From JAQVUB01 sp033809415 (lineage in GTDB: Bacteria > Verrucomicrobiota > Lentisphaeria > Oligosphaerales > Oligosphaeraceae), in contig JAPXLT010000223.1 of assembly GCA_033809415.1 (NCBI GenBank), positions 1-8,182 of the forward strand: a stretch of 8,182 nucleotides of DNA. Direction: 5' to 3'. Under the pieces are notes generated by a model, which had not been told where the DNA came from, did no database searches, and was given only the letters and a program-made list of their open reading frames with translations. Shown here one piece after another: positions 1-6,683 of the stretch (positions within the stretch are counted from its first letter, which is position 1; each line of letters opens with the position of its first letter). Position numbers and translations under genes: made by a program.

Positions 1-90
1 TCAAAAATGAGAAAGGCTTTCAAGGCCAGCAACTTGCGCATCTGGTTTTTGAAAATCTTTCCCAAAAAACAAGATTCTGGGTGATAGTAG
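1..90. other. Left-edge stretch, no gene supported
   Basis: I see no convincing gene here. On the minus strand a reading frame ends with TGA at positions 1-3, but it is only about 30 codons long, is closed upstream by a TAA at 103-105, and has no good start or ribosome binding site. On the plus strand two frames are open from the left edge. One stops at 82-84; the other runs into the repeat at 91 and stops near 147. Either could be the tail of a gene outside the window, but nothing recognisable is encoded. Confidence 0.4.
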
Positions 91-360
91 CACGAAAATT
101 TTTTATAGGGTTGCTGCTCAGACGGATGGGATGGCACGCGGTTTAAAAAGTGGCGCAACCGTCCCGGTTGTGAAGTCCGGACTATCGTGAGGTGTGCAGT
201 GCGTTGAGTGCGTCCGTCTTTCGTCCACGTCGTTCCCTATGCCTATGTCATCTCTGCCGTCTCTCGCGCGCGGTAAGGGTGGTTCGCCCCCTGGTTGGGT
301 GGGGCTTGGAGGCTGTCTGAACCACGGCGAAAACATAGTGCCGGAAAAACGGAATTTCAA

Positions 361-400
361 GAAAAATCATAAGAAATCATACAGAAGCATAGAAAATGTG
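361..400. repeat. Four degenerate decamers, consensus AAGAAATCAT
   Basis: Four consecutive ten-base blocks read gaaaaatcat, aagaaatcat, acagaagcat and agaaaatgtg, so an A-rich run recurs every 10 bp, about one helical turn. The last block has drifted. This may be a decayed microsatellite or a phased A-tract. No function can be assigned from the sequence alone. Confidence 0.5.
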
Positions 401-460
401 ACTTGAAACATGGAAAACCCCAGGAAGTCATAACAATTCCTAATCCTGAAAATCGCTGCC

Positions 461-480
461 CATCTGCGTAATCTGCGGAT
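461..480. repeat. ATCTGCG dispersed-repeat fragment
   Basis: The sequence has two copies of ATCTGCG(T/G)A in direct succession. From memory, this phrase belongs to a widespread dispersed intergenic repeat in environmental bacteria, including PVC-group genomes. It lies inside repeat unit A and does not appear elsewhere in the window. Confidence 0.45.
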
Positions 481-496
481 GAAAAGCACCCGGAAC

Positions 497-521
497 CCTT
501 TTTGGACGGGAAATAATTAGA
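497..521. repeat. 25-bp direct repeat, left copy
   Basis: These 25 bases are identical to 801-825. They comprise the element-end sequence CCTTTTTGGACGGG followed by AAATAATTAGA. The 11-base AAATAATTAGA part lies immediately left of the element at 522-814, and its second copy lies immediately right of it, so it could be a target-site duplication. Alternatively both copies reflect tandem duplication of a larger repeat unit. Confidence 0.7.
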
Positions 522-814
522 CCCCATCCCAAAAGGATTTTTTAACCACGAACCACACGAACAGACACGAAAATTTTTATAGGGTTGCTGCTTTGACGGA
601 TGGAATGGCACGCGGTTTAAAAAGTAGCGCAACCGTCCCGGTTGTGATTGATGTTTGTCCTCCCACGTTGCAAGAGGCAAGATGCGGATCGGTCGGAGAA
701 AAAAGACGGGATTTAGCGATAGAATTTATGAATGTTACAATCAGTACACCGCCCAACTCTAAAAAAGTTCGTGCTTTTTCGTGCCTTTCGTGGTTAAAAA
801 CCTTTTTGGACGGG
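522..814. mobile_element. MITE-like non-autonomous element, copy 1
   Basis: This is a non-coding element of about 290 bp with long imperfect terminal inverted repeats. The left end (about 523-571) matches the reverse complement of the right end (about 768-814), including a perfect 14-bp core at 539-552 and 787-800. Each end holds three hexamers, CACGAA at 547, 556 and 566, mirrored by TTCGTG at 768, 778 and 787, stepped by 9 and 10 bp. The interior holds the GGTTGCTGCT/GATGG core, the CAACCG hairpin (630-644) and one GGATCGGTCGG unit. No transposase is encoded, so movement would need one supplied elsewhere. Flanking AAATAATTAGA repeats may be a target duplication. An alternative is a structural repeat of the REP or BIME type. 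Confidence 0.65.
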
Positions 815-825
815 AAATAATTAGA
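801..825. repeat. 25-bp direct repeat, right copy
   Basis: Identical to 497-521. The first part is the right end of the element at 522-814 and the rest (815-825) is the possible target-site duplicate. It ends 19 bases beyond the stop codon of the AlbA_2 gene. Confidence 0.7.
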
Positions 826-843
826 GCACACACGATATTTTGT

Positions 844-2184
844 TTATTGACCTTTCACAACTATCCATGACCCGTTTTTTCTGGCTCCAGAACGTATGAC
901 AAGGTTGGCGTCCCTAAGCTGCTTTATTGCCCGCTGTACAGAACGATAAGACAGATTCAACTGTCGGGCAATGTCAGTTATCGTAAAATCCGGATGTTCT
1001 AATAGAGTTTTCAGCACGTTTTGCTGAGTTGTATTTATTGTGACATTTATCCGGTCATTTATCCGGACATCCTGCTTGATATTATCCATTACTTCAGGAT
1101 CAAAGGGTATTACAACATTGATATAACTTTCACCGATCTGAAATGCTTCCCTGCCATATTTCGACACGATAACAGGGATGCCGTGTCCGGTATGCTCACT
1201 CAGCTCCATATTCATAAATATACGCATCAGCATGTCATTGCGTGGACGACTTATGCCTTGAAAAAACATCTCTACTGTCTGCCCTTTGGGCAAGCCTCCA
1301 TGGGAGAGAATTTCAATTCTGTCGGAAAACAAGGAAATCAAAGGCTGAGACTGATTCCAGTCGTTATGAGCCAGTGCATTAATCAATGCTTCGTTCACGG
1401 CGTCAAAATCAAAAAGGTAGCGATCCTTGCGTGGTCTTACAGTCGTGTCCGTCATGCATATATTTTCAGCTGTAAGGCGATTCTTAATCTGTTCGTATGC
1501 GAAAAGCAGGCATTGAGCGCCGTAATCATTCCTTTCTGAAACAGCCGTTTTATCCGATCCCTTGAATTTTACAACTATCAAAGGAATCGTGTTTTTGTCC
1601 GACATCAGTTCTGCCAGTTGATTGTATTCGCCTTTGGAATTTTTGAGTACAAGATTCGCCTCAAATGACTTCTCAGCCAGATGGAACCCCTTTGATTCGT
1701 AATAGATTTTCAGTGTACGGAAAGAGAGATTGCCATAGCGTGCTCGCGTCATCGTCATGAAATCCGTATCTGTAAAATTCATCTCATATCGGCAACGTAT
1801 CTGCTCTGGTGTCATCTCCTTGCAAGTAGTCCCAATGCGAATCGTGCAGCCGGCAGATGAGAAACCATATTTCTTCTGGCAGTAAATTGGGCGTGTCCCC
1901 TTGGAAATATGTATGACGATGAGAGTCTTCCCATCTGCATATTTTAGTTCTGATGAAATCTGATCTTGAGGATTCGGTTCAATTTGATAGGTAATGACAT
2001 CGGAGATTTTGCGAAGCGTCTCGTCAATGTTGGAGATGCCGACAATATTGCCGTCATTAGCCACCCCAAGAATGATAGTGCCGCCATTGGCATTCAGGAA
2101 AGACACGATCTCCTTGCAGATTGTTTCCGAAAATGCTTTTTTAAACTCCAGTATTTCCGATTCAGTTTCAGAGTATTTGTTCAT
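844..2184 (-). CDS. AlbA_2 (Schlafen-like) domain putative transcriptional regulator with RecG-like ATPase-fold region
   Basis: A 446-residue protein of the COG2865 type. Residues about 8-130 form the AlbA_2 domain, with the ESEILEFK opening and the FLNANGGTIILGVANDG core. Residues about 235-345 resemble the ATP-binding region of the family (HATPase_c_4), with EALINALAHNDW and SDRIEILSHGGLP. A linker with repeated IN(D/V) steps (375-384) leads to a winged helix at about 387-435 (TITDIARQLNLSYRSVQRAIKQ). Homologues are annotated as ATP-binding DNA-binding regulators, and few have been tested. The ATG at 2184 is preferred over a TTG at 2202 because AAAGGGAGGG lies just before it. The gene stands alone between two related inverted-repeat elements. 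Sampled lines are about 40% GC, lower than its neighbours, suggesting acquisition. A link to phage defence or to a toxin is possible but not shown here. Confidence 0.9.
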   Translation of the reverse strand: MNKYSETESEILEFKKAFSETICKEIVSFLNANGGTIILGVANDGNIVGISNIDETLRKISDVITYQIEPNPQDQISSELKYADGKTLIVIHISKGTRPIYCQKKYGFSSAGCTIRIGTTCKEMTPEQIRCRYEMNFTDTDFMTMTRARYGNLSFRTLKIYYESKGFHLAEKSFEANLVLKNSKGEYNQLAELMSDKNTIPLIVVKFKGSDKTAVSERNDYGAQCLLFAYEQIKNRLTAENICMTDTTVRPRKDRYLFDFDAVNEALINALAHNDWNQSQPLISLFSDRIEILSHGGLPKGQTVEMFFQGISRPRNDMLMRIFMNMELSEHTGHGIPVIVSKYGREAFQIGESYINVVIPFDPEVMDNIKQDVRINDRINVTINTTQQNVLKTLLEHPDFTITDIARQLNLSYRSVQRAIKQLRDANLVIRSGARKNGSWIVVKGQ

Positions 2185-2188
2185 AATG

Positions 2189-2198
2189 CCCTCCCTTT
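2189..2198 (-). promoter_or_regulatory. Ribosome binding site of the AlbA_2 gene
   Basis: Read on the minus strand this is AAAGGGAGGG, four bases from the ATG at 2184. It decides the start in favour of that ATG, because the alternative TTG at 2202 would place this sequence inside the coding region. Confidence 0.75.
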
Positions 2199-2220
2199 GC
2201 AACTGGCGGATACTGTAGTT

Positions 2221-2252
2221 TTATTATGACAATTTTCAAGTTATTATGCCAA
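2221..2252 (-). promoter_or_regulatory. Promoter overlapping a 12-bp direct-repeat operator
   Basis: On the plus strand TTATTATGACAA (2221-2232) and TTATTATGCCAA (2241-2252) differ at one base and are exactly 20 bp apart, about two helical turns, so a dimer or two monomers could bind one face. Read on the minus strand, the repeats contain a -35 box TTGGCA (2252-2247) and a -10 box CATAAT (2228-2223), each one mismatch from consensus, with an 18-bp spacer. Transcription would start near 2216, giving a leader of about 32 bases before the ATG at 2184. A protein bound to both repeats would block the promoter. The winged-helix protein encoded just downstream is the obvious candidate, but this is an inference. 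Confidence 0.6.
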
Positions 2253-2281
2253 AAATATGTCCTATTAAATTATTTGTCAGA

Positions 2282-2660
2282 CCGCGTCAAAAAAGTTTTT
2301 TAACTACGAAAAGCACGAAAAGGCTTGGCGTGGGCTTGCCGCCCACAACCCATTTTTGTCCACGGAAAGCACGGAAAACTCGGAAAATTTGTAGGGTTGC
2401 TGCTTCGACGGATGGAATGGCACGCAGAATCGCGGTTTGGTCTATTGGTTTCTCCGACTGATCGGTCGGATCGGACGGATCGGACGGAGCAAGTAGATCG
2501 GTCGGATCGGACGGATCGGACGGATCGGACGGATCAGTCGGAGAAAAAAACGGGAATTGGTGATAGAATTTCTGAATGTTACGATCAGTACACCGCCCAA
2601 CTCAAAAAAGTTCGTGCTTTTTCGTGTGGTTCGTGGTTAAAAAAAACTTTTTGGACGGGG
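2282..2660. mobile_element. MITE-like non-autonomous element, copy 2
   Basis: A second element, about 380 bp, in the same orientation as 522-814. Its left end (2282-2321: CCGCGTC, A-run, GTTTTTTAACTACGAA, CACGAA) is inverted relative to its right end (2611-2660), which has TTCGTG at 2611, 2621 and 2630, again at 9- and 10-bp steps, and closes with CTTTTTGGACGGGG. A second set of drifted hexamers, CACGGA at 2361 and 2370 and TCGGAA at 2380, keeps the same steps. Positions 2381-2425 match the core of the other copies, and 2531-2659 match 686-814 at roughly 90% by eye. It carries the expanded decamer array and encodes no transposase. I see no clear target duplication. Confidence 0.65.
2460..2541. 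repeat. GGATCGGACG tandem decamer array in two blocks
   Basis: Two blocks (2460-2488 and 2496-2541) begin with the same 29 bases and are separated by seven bases (GCAAGTA). Each is built of ten-base units GGATCGGACG with occasional GGTCGGATCG variants. The related element at 522-814 has only one unit at the equivalent place (686-698), so the array grew within this copy. Translated on the plus strand it gives a Ser/Thr-Asp-Arg repeat, which is probably spurious as protein. It is not a CRISPR because there are no unique spacers. Confidence 0.85.
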
Positions 2661-2769
2661 TTTAAAATGGCATGGTTCCTATAGAATGCAAATCGAAAAA
2701 GAATTTCTCGGTTATCCGGGTTGCCTCCGGGTTCACTGGCTTGGTTATGTCTGCAGGGCAGAAGTAATT
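2661..2769. other. Gap downstream of the permease operon
   Basis: These 109 bases lie between the right end of the inverted-repeat element and the stop of the last transporter gene. A CCGG pair around 2717-2733 could form only a four-base stem without a T tract, so I see no convincing terminator. No gene is supported. Confidence 0.5.
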
Positions 2770-3609
2770 TTATCCTTTGACTCCGCCGAGCATGATGCCT
2801 TTGACCAGTTGTTTCTGCATGAATATAAAAACCAGAATCATCGGTATCACGCTCATTGTCACTGCTGCCATCAGGAGATTGGTCTGTTGTCCCTGGGAGG
2901 AATCGAATGCCAGCAATCCAATCGGCAGCGTATAGCATTCTGGCGTTTTCATCATGACCAACGGCCAGAACATCGAATGGTAATTGCCCATAAACGTGAA
3001 GATGGTCAAGGTCACGATCGCCGGACGTGCCAGCGGAAGGATCACGTTCCAGTAGAGTTGCCATTTACTCGCACCGTCGATCTCCGCCGCTTCGTCCAGT
3101 TCATGTGGAATTCCCATCATGAACTGGCGCATCAGAAACGTTCCAAAGGCTGAAAACGCTGAGGGGATGATCAGCCCCGAATATGTATCGACCAGTCCCA
3201 GCCGGATCATATTCTGATAATTCGGGATCATCATGACCAGTCCCGGCAGCATCATGGTTGCCAGATACATCAGGAAAACAGCGTCACGTCCCTTCCACTT
3301 CAGACGCGAGAAGCTGAACGCCGCCAGGCTGCTGGTGAAAACCTGCAGGAAGGTCACCCAGGATGCCACGAACACACTGTTCCAGTACCATCGCCCGAAA
3401 AAGATGCCCTTGATATGAAACACCTCCTTGTAGTTTTTCCATTGAAAGACCGTGGGCAACCATGATTGGTACCCGATCTCGTGGAGCTGTTTCAGGCTGG
3501 CGAGCACCATCCAGGTGAACGGAAGCACCATGAGCGTCGCCATCAGGGCCAGAATCACATGCAGAAGCAGCCGCATCAGACTTTTTTTGAAAAGAGTTGA
3601 ACGGTCCAT
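2770..3609 (-). CDS. Carbohydrate ABC transporter permease, MalG/UgpE type
   Basis: A 279-residue inner-membrane permease, the normal length for the COG0395 family. About six membrane segments are visible: near residues 11-38, 76-98, 108-129, 142-163, 195-218 and 245-264. The cytoplasmic EAA loop, which docks the ATPase, is clear at 173-193 (EAAEIDGASKWQ then NVILPL). The C-terminus (QLVKGIMLGGVKG) matches the family ending. It should pair with the larger permease encoded upstream to form the channel for a sugar or glycoside, but the substrate cannot be read from the sequence. The ATG at 3609 follows AAAGGA at 3615-3620, and the gene starts 12 bases after the upstream stop, so it is translated from the same message. 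It is the last gene of the operon before the repeat region. Confidence 0.93.
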   Translation of the reverse strand: MDRSTLFKKSLMRLLLHVILALMATLMVLPFTWMVLASLKQLHEIGYQSWLPTVFQWKNYKEVFHIKGIFFGRWYWNSVFVASWVTFLQVFTSSLAAFSFSRLKWKGRDAVFLMYLATMMLPGLVMMIPNYQNMIRLGLVDTYSGLIIPSAFSAFGTFLMRQFMMGIPHELDEAAEIDGASKWQLYWNVILPLARPAIVTLTIFTFMGNYHSMFWPLVMMKTPECYTLPIGLLAFDSSQGQQTNLLMAAVTMSVIPMILVFIFMQKQLVKGIMLGGVKG

Positions 3610-3621
3610 TCCTTTCCTTTC

Positions 3622-5115
3622 TCAATCGTTCGTGTAACGGTTGCCGAATTTCCAGTTGAAGAGGGTAACGATGAACACCAGCACGAAAAGAGTCCAGGAC
3701 ACGGCAGAGGCGTAGCCCAGTCTGCCCGTGGCAAATCCCTGCGTATAAATGTAGTAGGACAAAGTCGTGGTGGAGCCGGCCGGGCCTCCTTGCGTCATGG
3801 TGCGGGCCATTTCGAATCCGCCTTGCAGTCCTCCCATGATCGACATGATCAGAATGAAGAATGTGATGCTGGAAAGCTGCGGCCAGGTTACATGCCAGAA
3901 CAGCTGCAAGGGCGAGGCACCGTCCATATTCGCCGCCTCGTAAAGTTCCGGCGGAATCTTGGAAAGACCGGCCAGATAGAGCAACATGTTGTTGGAACCG
4001 ATCGCCCCCCAGAATCCCATGATCATGAGGGCGGGTTTGGCCCAGTTATAATCCTGCAGCCAGTTCGGTGCGCACAGTCCTCCTGGACGTGCTGCGGCCG
4101 CGGCCAGCGATGGAATTGCATTCGACAAACCCAGCAGAATGAACAATCCGATCATGACCAGTCCGTCCAGAATGATGGCGTCGGTCATTCCGTAATCGGC
4201 AACTGCCTTGTAGTCGCGTCCCTTGAGAAAACGGGCAAAAATTATTCCGATTCCGAGCAGAGCGCTGGAGACCCCCAGAATTTGCCCGAAAGGCAGGTGG
4301 CTCCAGACTCCGGAAAGGAGCATTGGGGTGATTGTCAGTGCGCAGCCGATTCCAAGGCTGAGGTGTCCGCATTCCCCGTTTTTCCACAGTTTCAGACGTC
4401 GGCGGAGGGTAAGCAGGTATATGATCGCCATCAGGACAAGGAGGGCGCCGGCGACTCCCCGTGCGTACGGTTCCGTGAGGTTTGCAAAAAACGGATTGAT
4501 GTGGTGCAGAAGCGGCCGGATTGCGTTATTGATAGGGCCGTTTTCCGGGCTGTACATTTTTTTCCACACGATAAAGGTTGCCACGCCCGAAGTGAAGCTT
4601 GGGAAGTAGAAAAGTGTCCGGTAGACCCCTTGCCCGCCGATTGCGCCGCTGATCAGGATGGTTCCCGCCAGGCTGCACAAAAGAAGCGTCATGGCCGTGG
4701 CGTTTAGTCCGACCATGACCAGCAAGCAAGATGAAACCGTCAGGATGACGGTGGCCAGGACAACCCAATAGACTTTTTTCCCCTTGGAAGTGCGTGAGAA
4801 GTCGTGATTCAGCAGCAATGCCGTCCCGAGACTTCCCATGATCCCGAAAGGAATGCCCATCATCAGGAAAAGTGTGTTGCCTAGGAACGTTCCGAAGTCT
4901 GGATCGGAAAACAGCCGAATGAAGTTTGCGAAGCCGACGAAACGGACGGGTTGCTCCTGGAATATGTTGTGCATTTCCAGGTTCCAGTCGGTGAATGCCA
5001 TGACCAGGCTAATGACCAGCGGCACGAGCGTAAAAGTAAGAAAACCAAGCAGATTCGGCAGAAGGAAAAGTAGCCCAACGCCGAGATCGCGAAAATCTTT
5101 CCGGTGAAATCTCAT
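3622..5115 (-). CDS. Expanded carbohydrate ABC transporter permease, MalF/UgpA type
   Basis: A 497-residue inner-membrane permease of the COG1175 type, whose usual length is about 290-310. Family landmarks are in order: first membrane segment at about 13-39, a second at about 78-103, RTLFYFPSFTSGVATFIVWK at 166-185, NWLQDYNWAKPALMIMGFWG at 351-370, and the ATPase-docking EAA loop at 393-412 (EAANMDGASPLQLFWHVTWP). Two inserts interrupt this plan. Residues about 108-162 hold two extra hydrophobic helices, and residues about 200-350 hold some four more (near 219-237, 252-270, 277-295 and 311-336). E. coli MalF is also long, but its insert is a soluble periplasmic loop, unlike this. The start overlaps the upstream stop as ATGA, with GGAGG ten bases before it. 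It partners the permease at 2770-3609. Confidence 0.92.
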   Translation of the reverse strand: MRFHRKDFRDLGVGLLFLLPNLLGFLTFTLVPLVISLVMAFTDWNLEMHNIFQEQPVRFVGFANFIRLFSDPDFGTFLGNTLFLMMGIPFGIMGSLGTALLLNHDFSRTSKGKKVYWVVLATVILTVSSCLLVMVGLNATAMTLLLCSLAGTILISGAIGGQGVYRTLFYFPSFTSGVATFIVWKKMYSPENGPINNAIRPLLHHINPFFANLTEPYARGVAGALLVLMAIIYLLTLRRRLKLWKNGECGHLSLGIGCALTITPMLLSGVWSHLPFGQILGVSSALLGIGIIFARFLKGRDYKAVADYGMTDAIILDGLVMIGLFILLGLSNAIPSLAAAAARPGGLCAPNWLQDYNWAKPALMIMGFWGAIGSNNMLLYLAGLSKIPPELYEAANMDGASPLQLFWHVTWPQLSSITFFILIMSIMGGLQGGFEMARTMTQGGPAGSTTTLSYYIYTQGFATGRLGYASAVSWTLFVLVFIVTLFNWKFGNRYTND

Positions 5116-6683
5116 TTGGACGCTGCCTCCGCTGGGATGTTTTGGGGCAAGGGAGCGGTTTCCGCAAGCATATTCATATCCTCATAGAATTTTTTGTAGA
5201 ATGGATTCAGAATCCAGTTTTCCGGGATTTTCGATCCGGAAACCGGCAGAAAATCCTTGTCAAATTTCCAATCCTGCTTGAGCTTGTCAATCTCTTTCTG
5301 AAGGACAACGGCACCGTCGAACATTTTTTTCAATTTCGGATTGGCCTGAACCGTTTCCTCGATCTGACGATTCATTCGCATCTCGGCTTCTGCAAGAACT
5401 TCCTTTGCCGTGCCGCGTTTTGCCGCCATCTTGTCCCACGCATATAAAATCCAGTCCTGGGCGTTGGGCGGATAATACGGCGAAAAAGGAGCGGGAAGCG
5501 CAATCGTCATCGCCCAACGCAGCTCGTTGGCATGGACATTTCCTTCGTTCGGATATTTCTCCGGACGGAGAAATGCGGGATTGTTTTGCGCGTATGCGGG
5601 ATTCGGCGGCAATCCGTCCGCATGGGCAATGATGTAATCGTTGTATTCCTTTCCGGCAAGGAAACGGAGAAAATACAGTGCTTTTTCCGGATTCCGGCTG
5701 CCCGCGTAGATGCCGGTCGAGCGGGCCGAAAGGAGCATGTTTTTGTATTTATACTGCGGATACAGGACGCTTGTCATTTCGAACTTTGCCTGTTCGTCTT
5801 CGATTTCCCGGAAACGAATGAGTGAATAGCGTTCGGTATTGATCATTGCGTAGGTTCCCTGGATGAACTGGGAAAATGCCGCGCCCCCGAAGCCGGCTCC
5901 GGTCTCGACATTATTGGAGGCTATTTCAGCCTGGGTCGGCAGGAAACCATCTTGATAGATCCAGTCATACGTCATCTGAAAGGTTTTCACATAATGTTGA
6001 TTGGTGGCCTGCGAACGAGTCAGAGTTTCGTTGTAAAGATCGACGCCGCGGCTGCGAGCCACCACAATTACCTGATGATCCGGCACCGTGATGAAGTTTG
6101 TCCGCCGCCCGCCGTCCATATTTGCGCGCCGGACGAATTCCTTCCCCATGCGGGCAAACTCATCCGGCGTCCAGTTCTCATCAGGAATTGGAAGGTCATA
6201 TTTTCGAAACGTATCCTTATTGATCCAGAGGGCGAACACGGCCACATTGCAAGGATAGACAAACTGACGTCCATTGTAGGAGATCAGCGAACGGACTCCC
6301 GGATAAGTATCCGCGAACCCGAATCCCATTTTTTCTGCCGGCTCGGTGATGTCCAGAACCAGCCCCATGGGTCCGTACACATGCGCCTTGATTCCGTCGA
6401 TCAGGTCTCCGCCCATGCCCGAGACCGCCTGAATCAGTTTGCTCTGATTGCTGGAAGTGCTCAAACTGACTCCGAAAGGGGGATTCTCTCCTTTCCGGGG
6501 AAGTTCCGGATGATTGTGGATCAGCCAATCCTGAAACAGTTGGACCTGTTCATAACGCTGCGGATTGGCATCCGTCCTCCATGCAATGAGCGGATACGGA
6601 GATTGATGCGCGGGTTTCGTCATCCATGTATACACGGATGCCACGATCAGCACTCCCAATATTCCAAAAAACCATTTCTGCAT
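5112..6683 (-). CDS. Extracellular solute-binding protein, family 1 (sugar ABC transporter)
   Basis: A 523-residue protein, longer than the usual 420-450 of COG1653 binding proteins. A single hydrophobic segment at residues 4-20 (FFGILGVLIVASVYTWM) directs export. There is no lipobox cysteine, so it is either an uncleaved membrane anchor or a poorly defined cleavable signal. The binding fold follows: LIAWRTDANPQRYEQVQLF (32-50), YPCNVAVFALWINKDTFRKYDLP (143-165), WTPDEFARMGKEF (171-183), GGAAFSQFIQGTYAMIN (266-282) and NPEKALYFLRFLAGKEYN (331-348). A charged, helix-rich tail from about 420 to 523 exceeds the family core. It captures the sugar and delivers it to the two permeases encoded next. 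The ATG at 6683 has no good Shine-Dalgarno match; the frame is open further upstream but offers no better start. The substrate is unknown. Confidence 0.9.
   Translation of the reverse strand: MQKWFFGILGVLIVASVYTWMTKPAHQSPYPLIAWRTDANPQRYEQVQLFQDWLIHNHPELPRKGENPPFGVSLSTSSNQSKLIQAVSGMGGDLIDGIKAHVYGPMGLVLDITEPAEKMGFGFADTYPGVRSLISYNGRQFVYPCNVAVFALWINKDTFRKYDLPIPDENWTPDEFARMGKEFVRRANMDGGRRTNFITVPDHQVIVVARSRGVDLYNETLTRSQATNQHYVKTFQMTYDWIYQDGFLPTQAEIASNNVETGAGFGGAAFSQFIQGTYAMINTERYSLIRFREIEDEQAKFEMTSVLYPQYKYKNMLLSARSTGIYAGSRNPEKALYFLRFLAGKEYNDYIIAHADGLPPNPAYAQNNPAFLRPEKYPNEGNVHANELRWAMTIALPAPFSPYYPPNAQDWILYAWDKMAAKRGTAKEVLAEAEMRMNRQIEETVQANPKLKKMFDGAVVLQKEIDKLKQDWKFDKDFLPVSGSKIPENWILNPFYKKFYEDMNMLAETAPLPQNIPAEAASK

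Larger units (their letters stand above)
91..521. repeat. Degenerate repeat unit A, related to the inverted-repeat elements
   Basis: The first 83 bases (91-173) are nearly identical to 566-647: CACGAAAATTT, then TAGGGTTGCTGCT, a GACGGATGG(A/G)ATGGCACGCGG core, and a small hairpin CAACCG-TCC-CGGTTG (156-170 here, 630-644 in the other copy). The last 25 bases (497-521) are identical to 801-825. The middle (174-496) is unlike the other copies and includes a 10-bp palindrome AGTCCGGACT (174-183), a decamer repeat (361-400) and an ATCTGCG repeat (461-480). No left terminal inverted repeat is recognisable, so this is probably a rearranged or decayed member of the family. Short open frames in it reflect the repeat rather than real genes. 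Confidence 0.7.

Noticed and set aside
156..170. Hairpin as a rho-independent terminator
   Set aside because: The stem is six base pairs and no T tract follows directly on either strand; the T run on the minus strand comes six bases later and no gene ends there.
118..831. Several open frames of 70-107 codons on both strands, two of which share a Lys-Pro-Arg-Ala-Ile-Pro-Ser-Val ending
   Set aside because: They lie within the repeat units; the shared ending is just the repeated DNA translated, the frames break between copies, and none has a good ribosome binding site or a recognisable domain.
2185..2202. TTG start adding six residues to the AlbA_2 protein
   Set aside because: The extra codons contain the strong AAAGGGAGGG ribosome binding site of the ATG at 2184.
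2460..2541. Possible CRISPR array
   Set aside because: The units are contiguous decamers without unique spacers, and no cas genes are present.
2325..2684. Plus-strand open frame with a Ser/Thr-Asp-Arg repeat
   Set aside because: It is a translation of the decamer array and inverted-repeat element and has no domain or upstream signal; the equivalent frame in the sister copy is interrupted by a stop.
2700..2769. Terminator after the MalG-type permease gene
   Set aside because: Only a four-base CCGG stem without a T tract is visible.
3790..4707. Plus-strand 305-codon open frame
   Set aside because: It lies opposite the MalF-type permease gene, is rich in charged and low-complexity residues, and resembles no family; it is the antisense shadow of a real gene.
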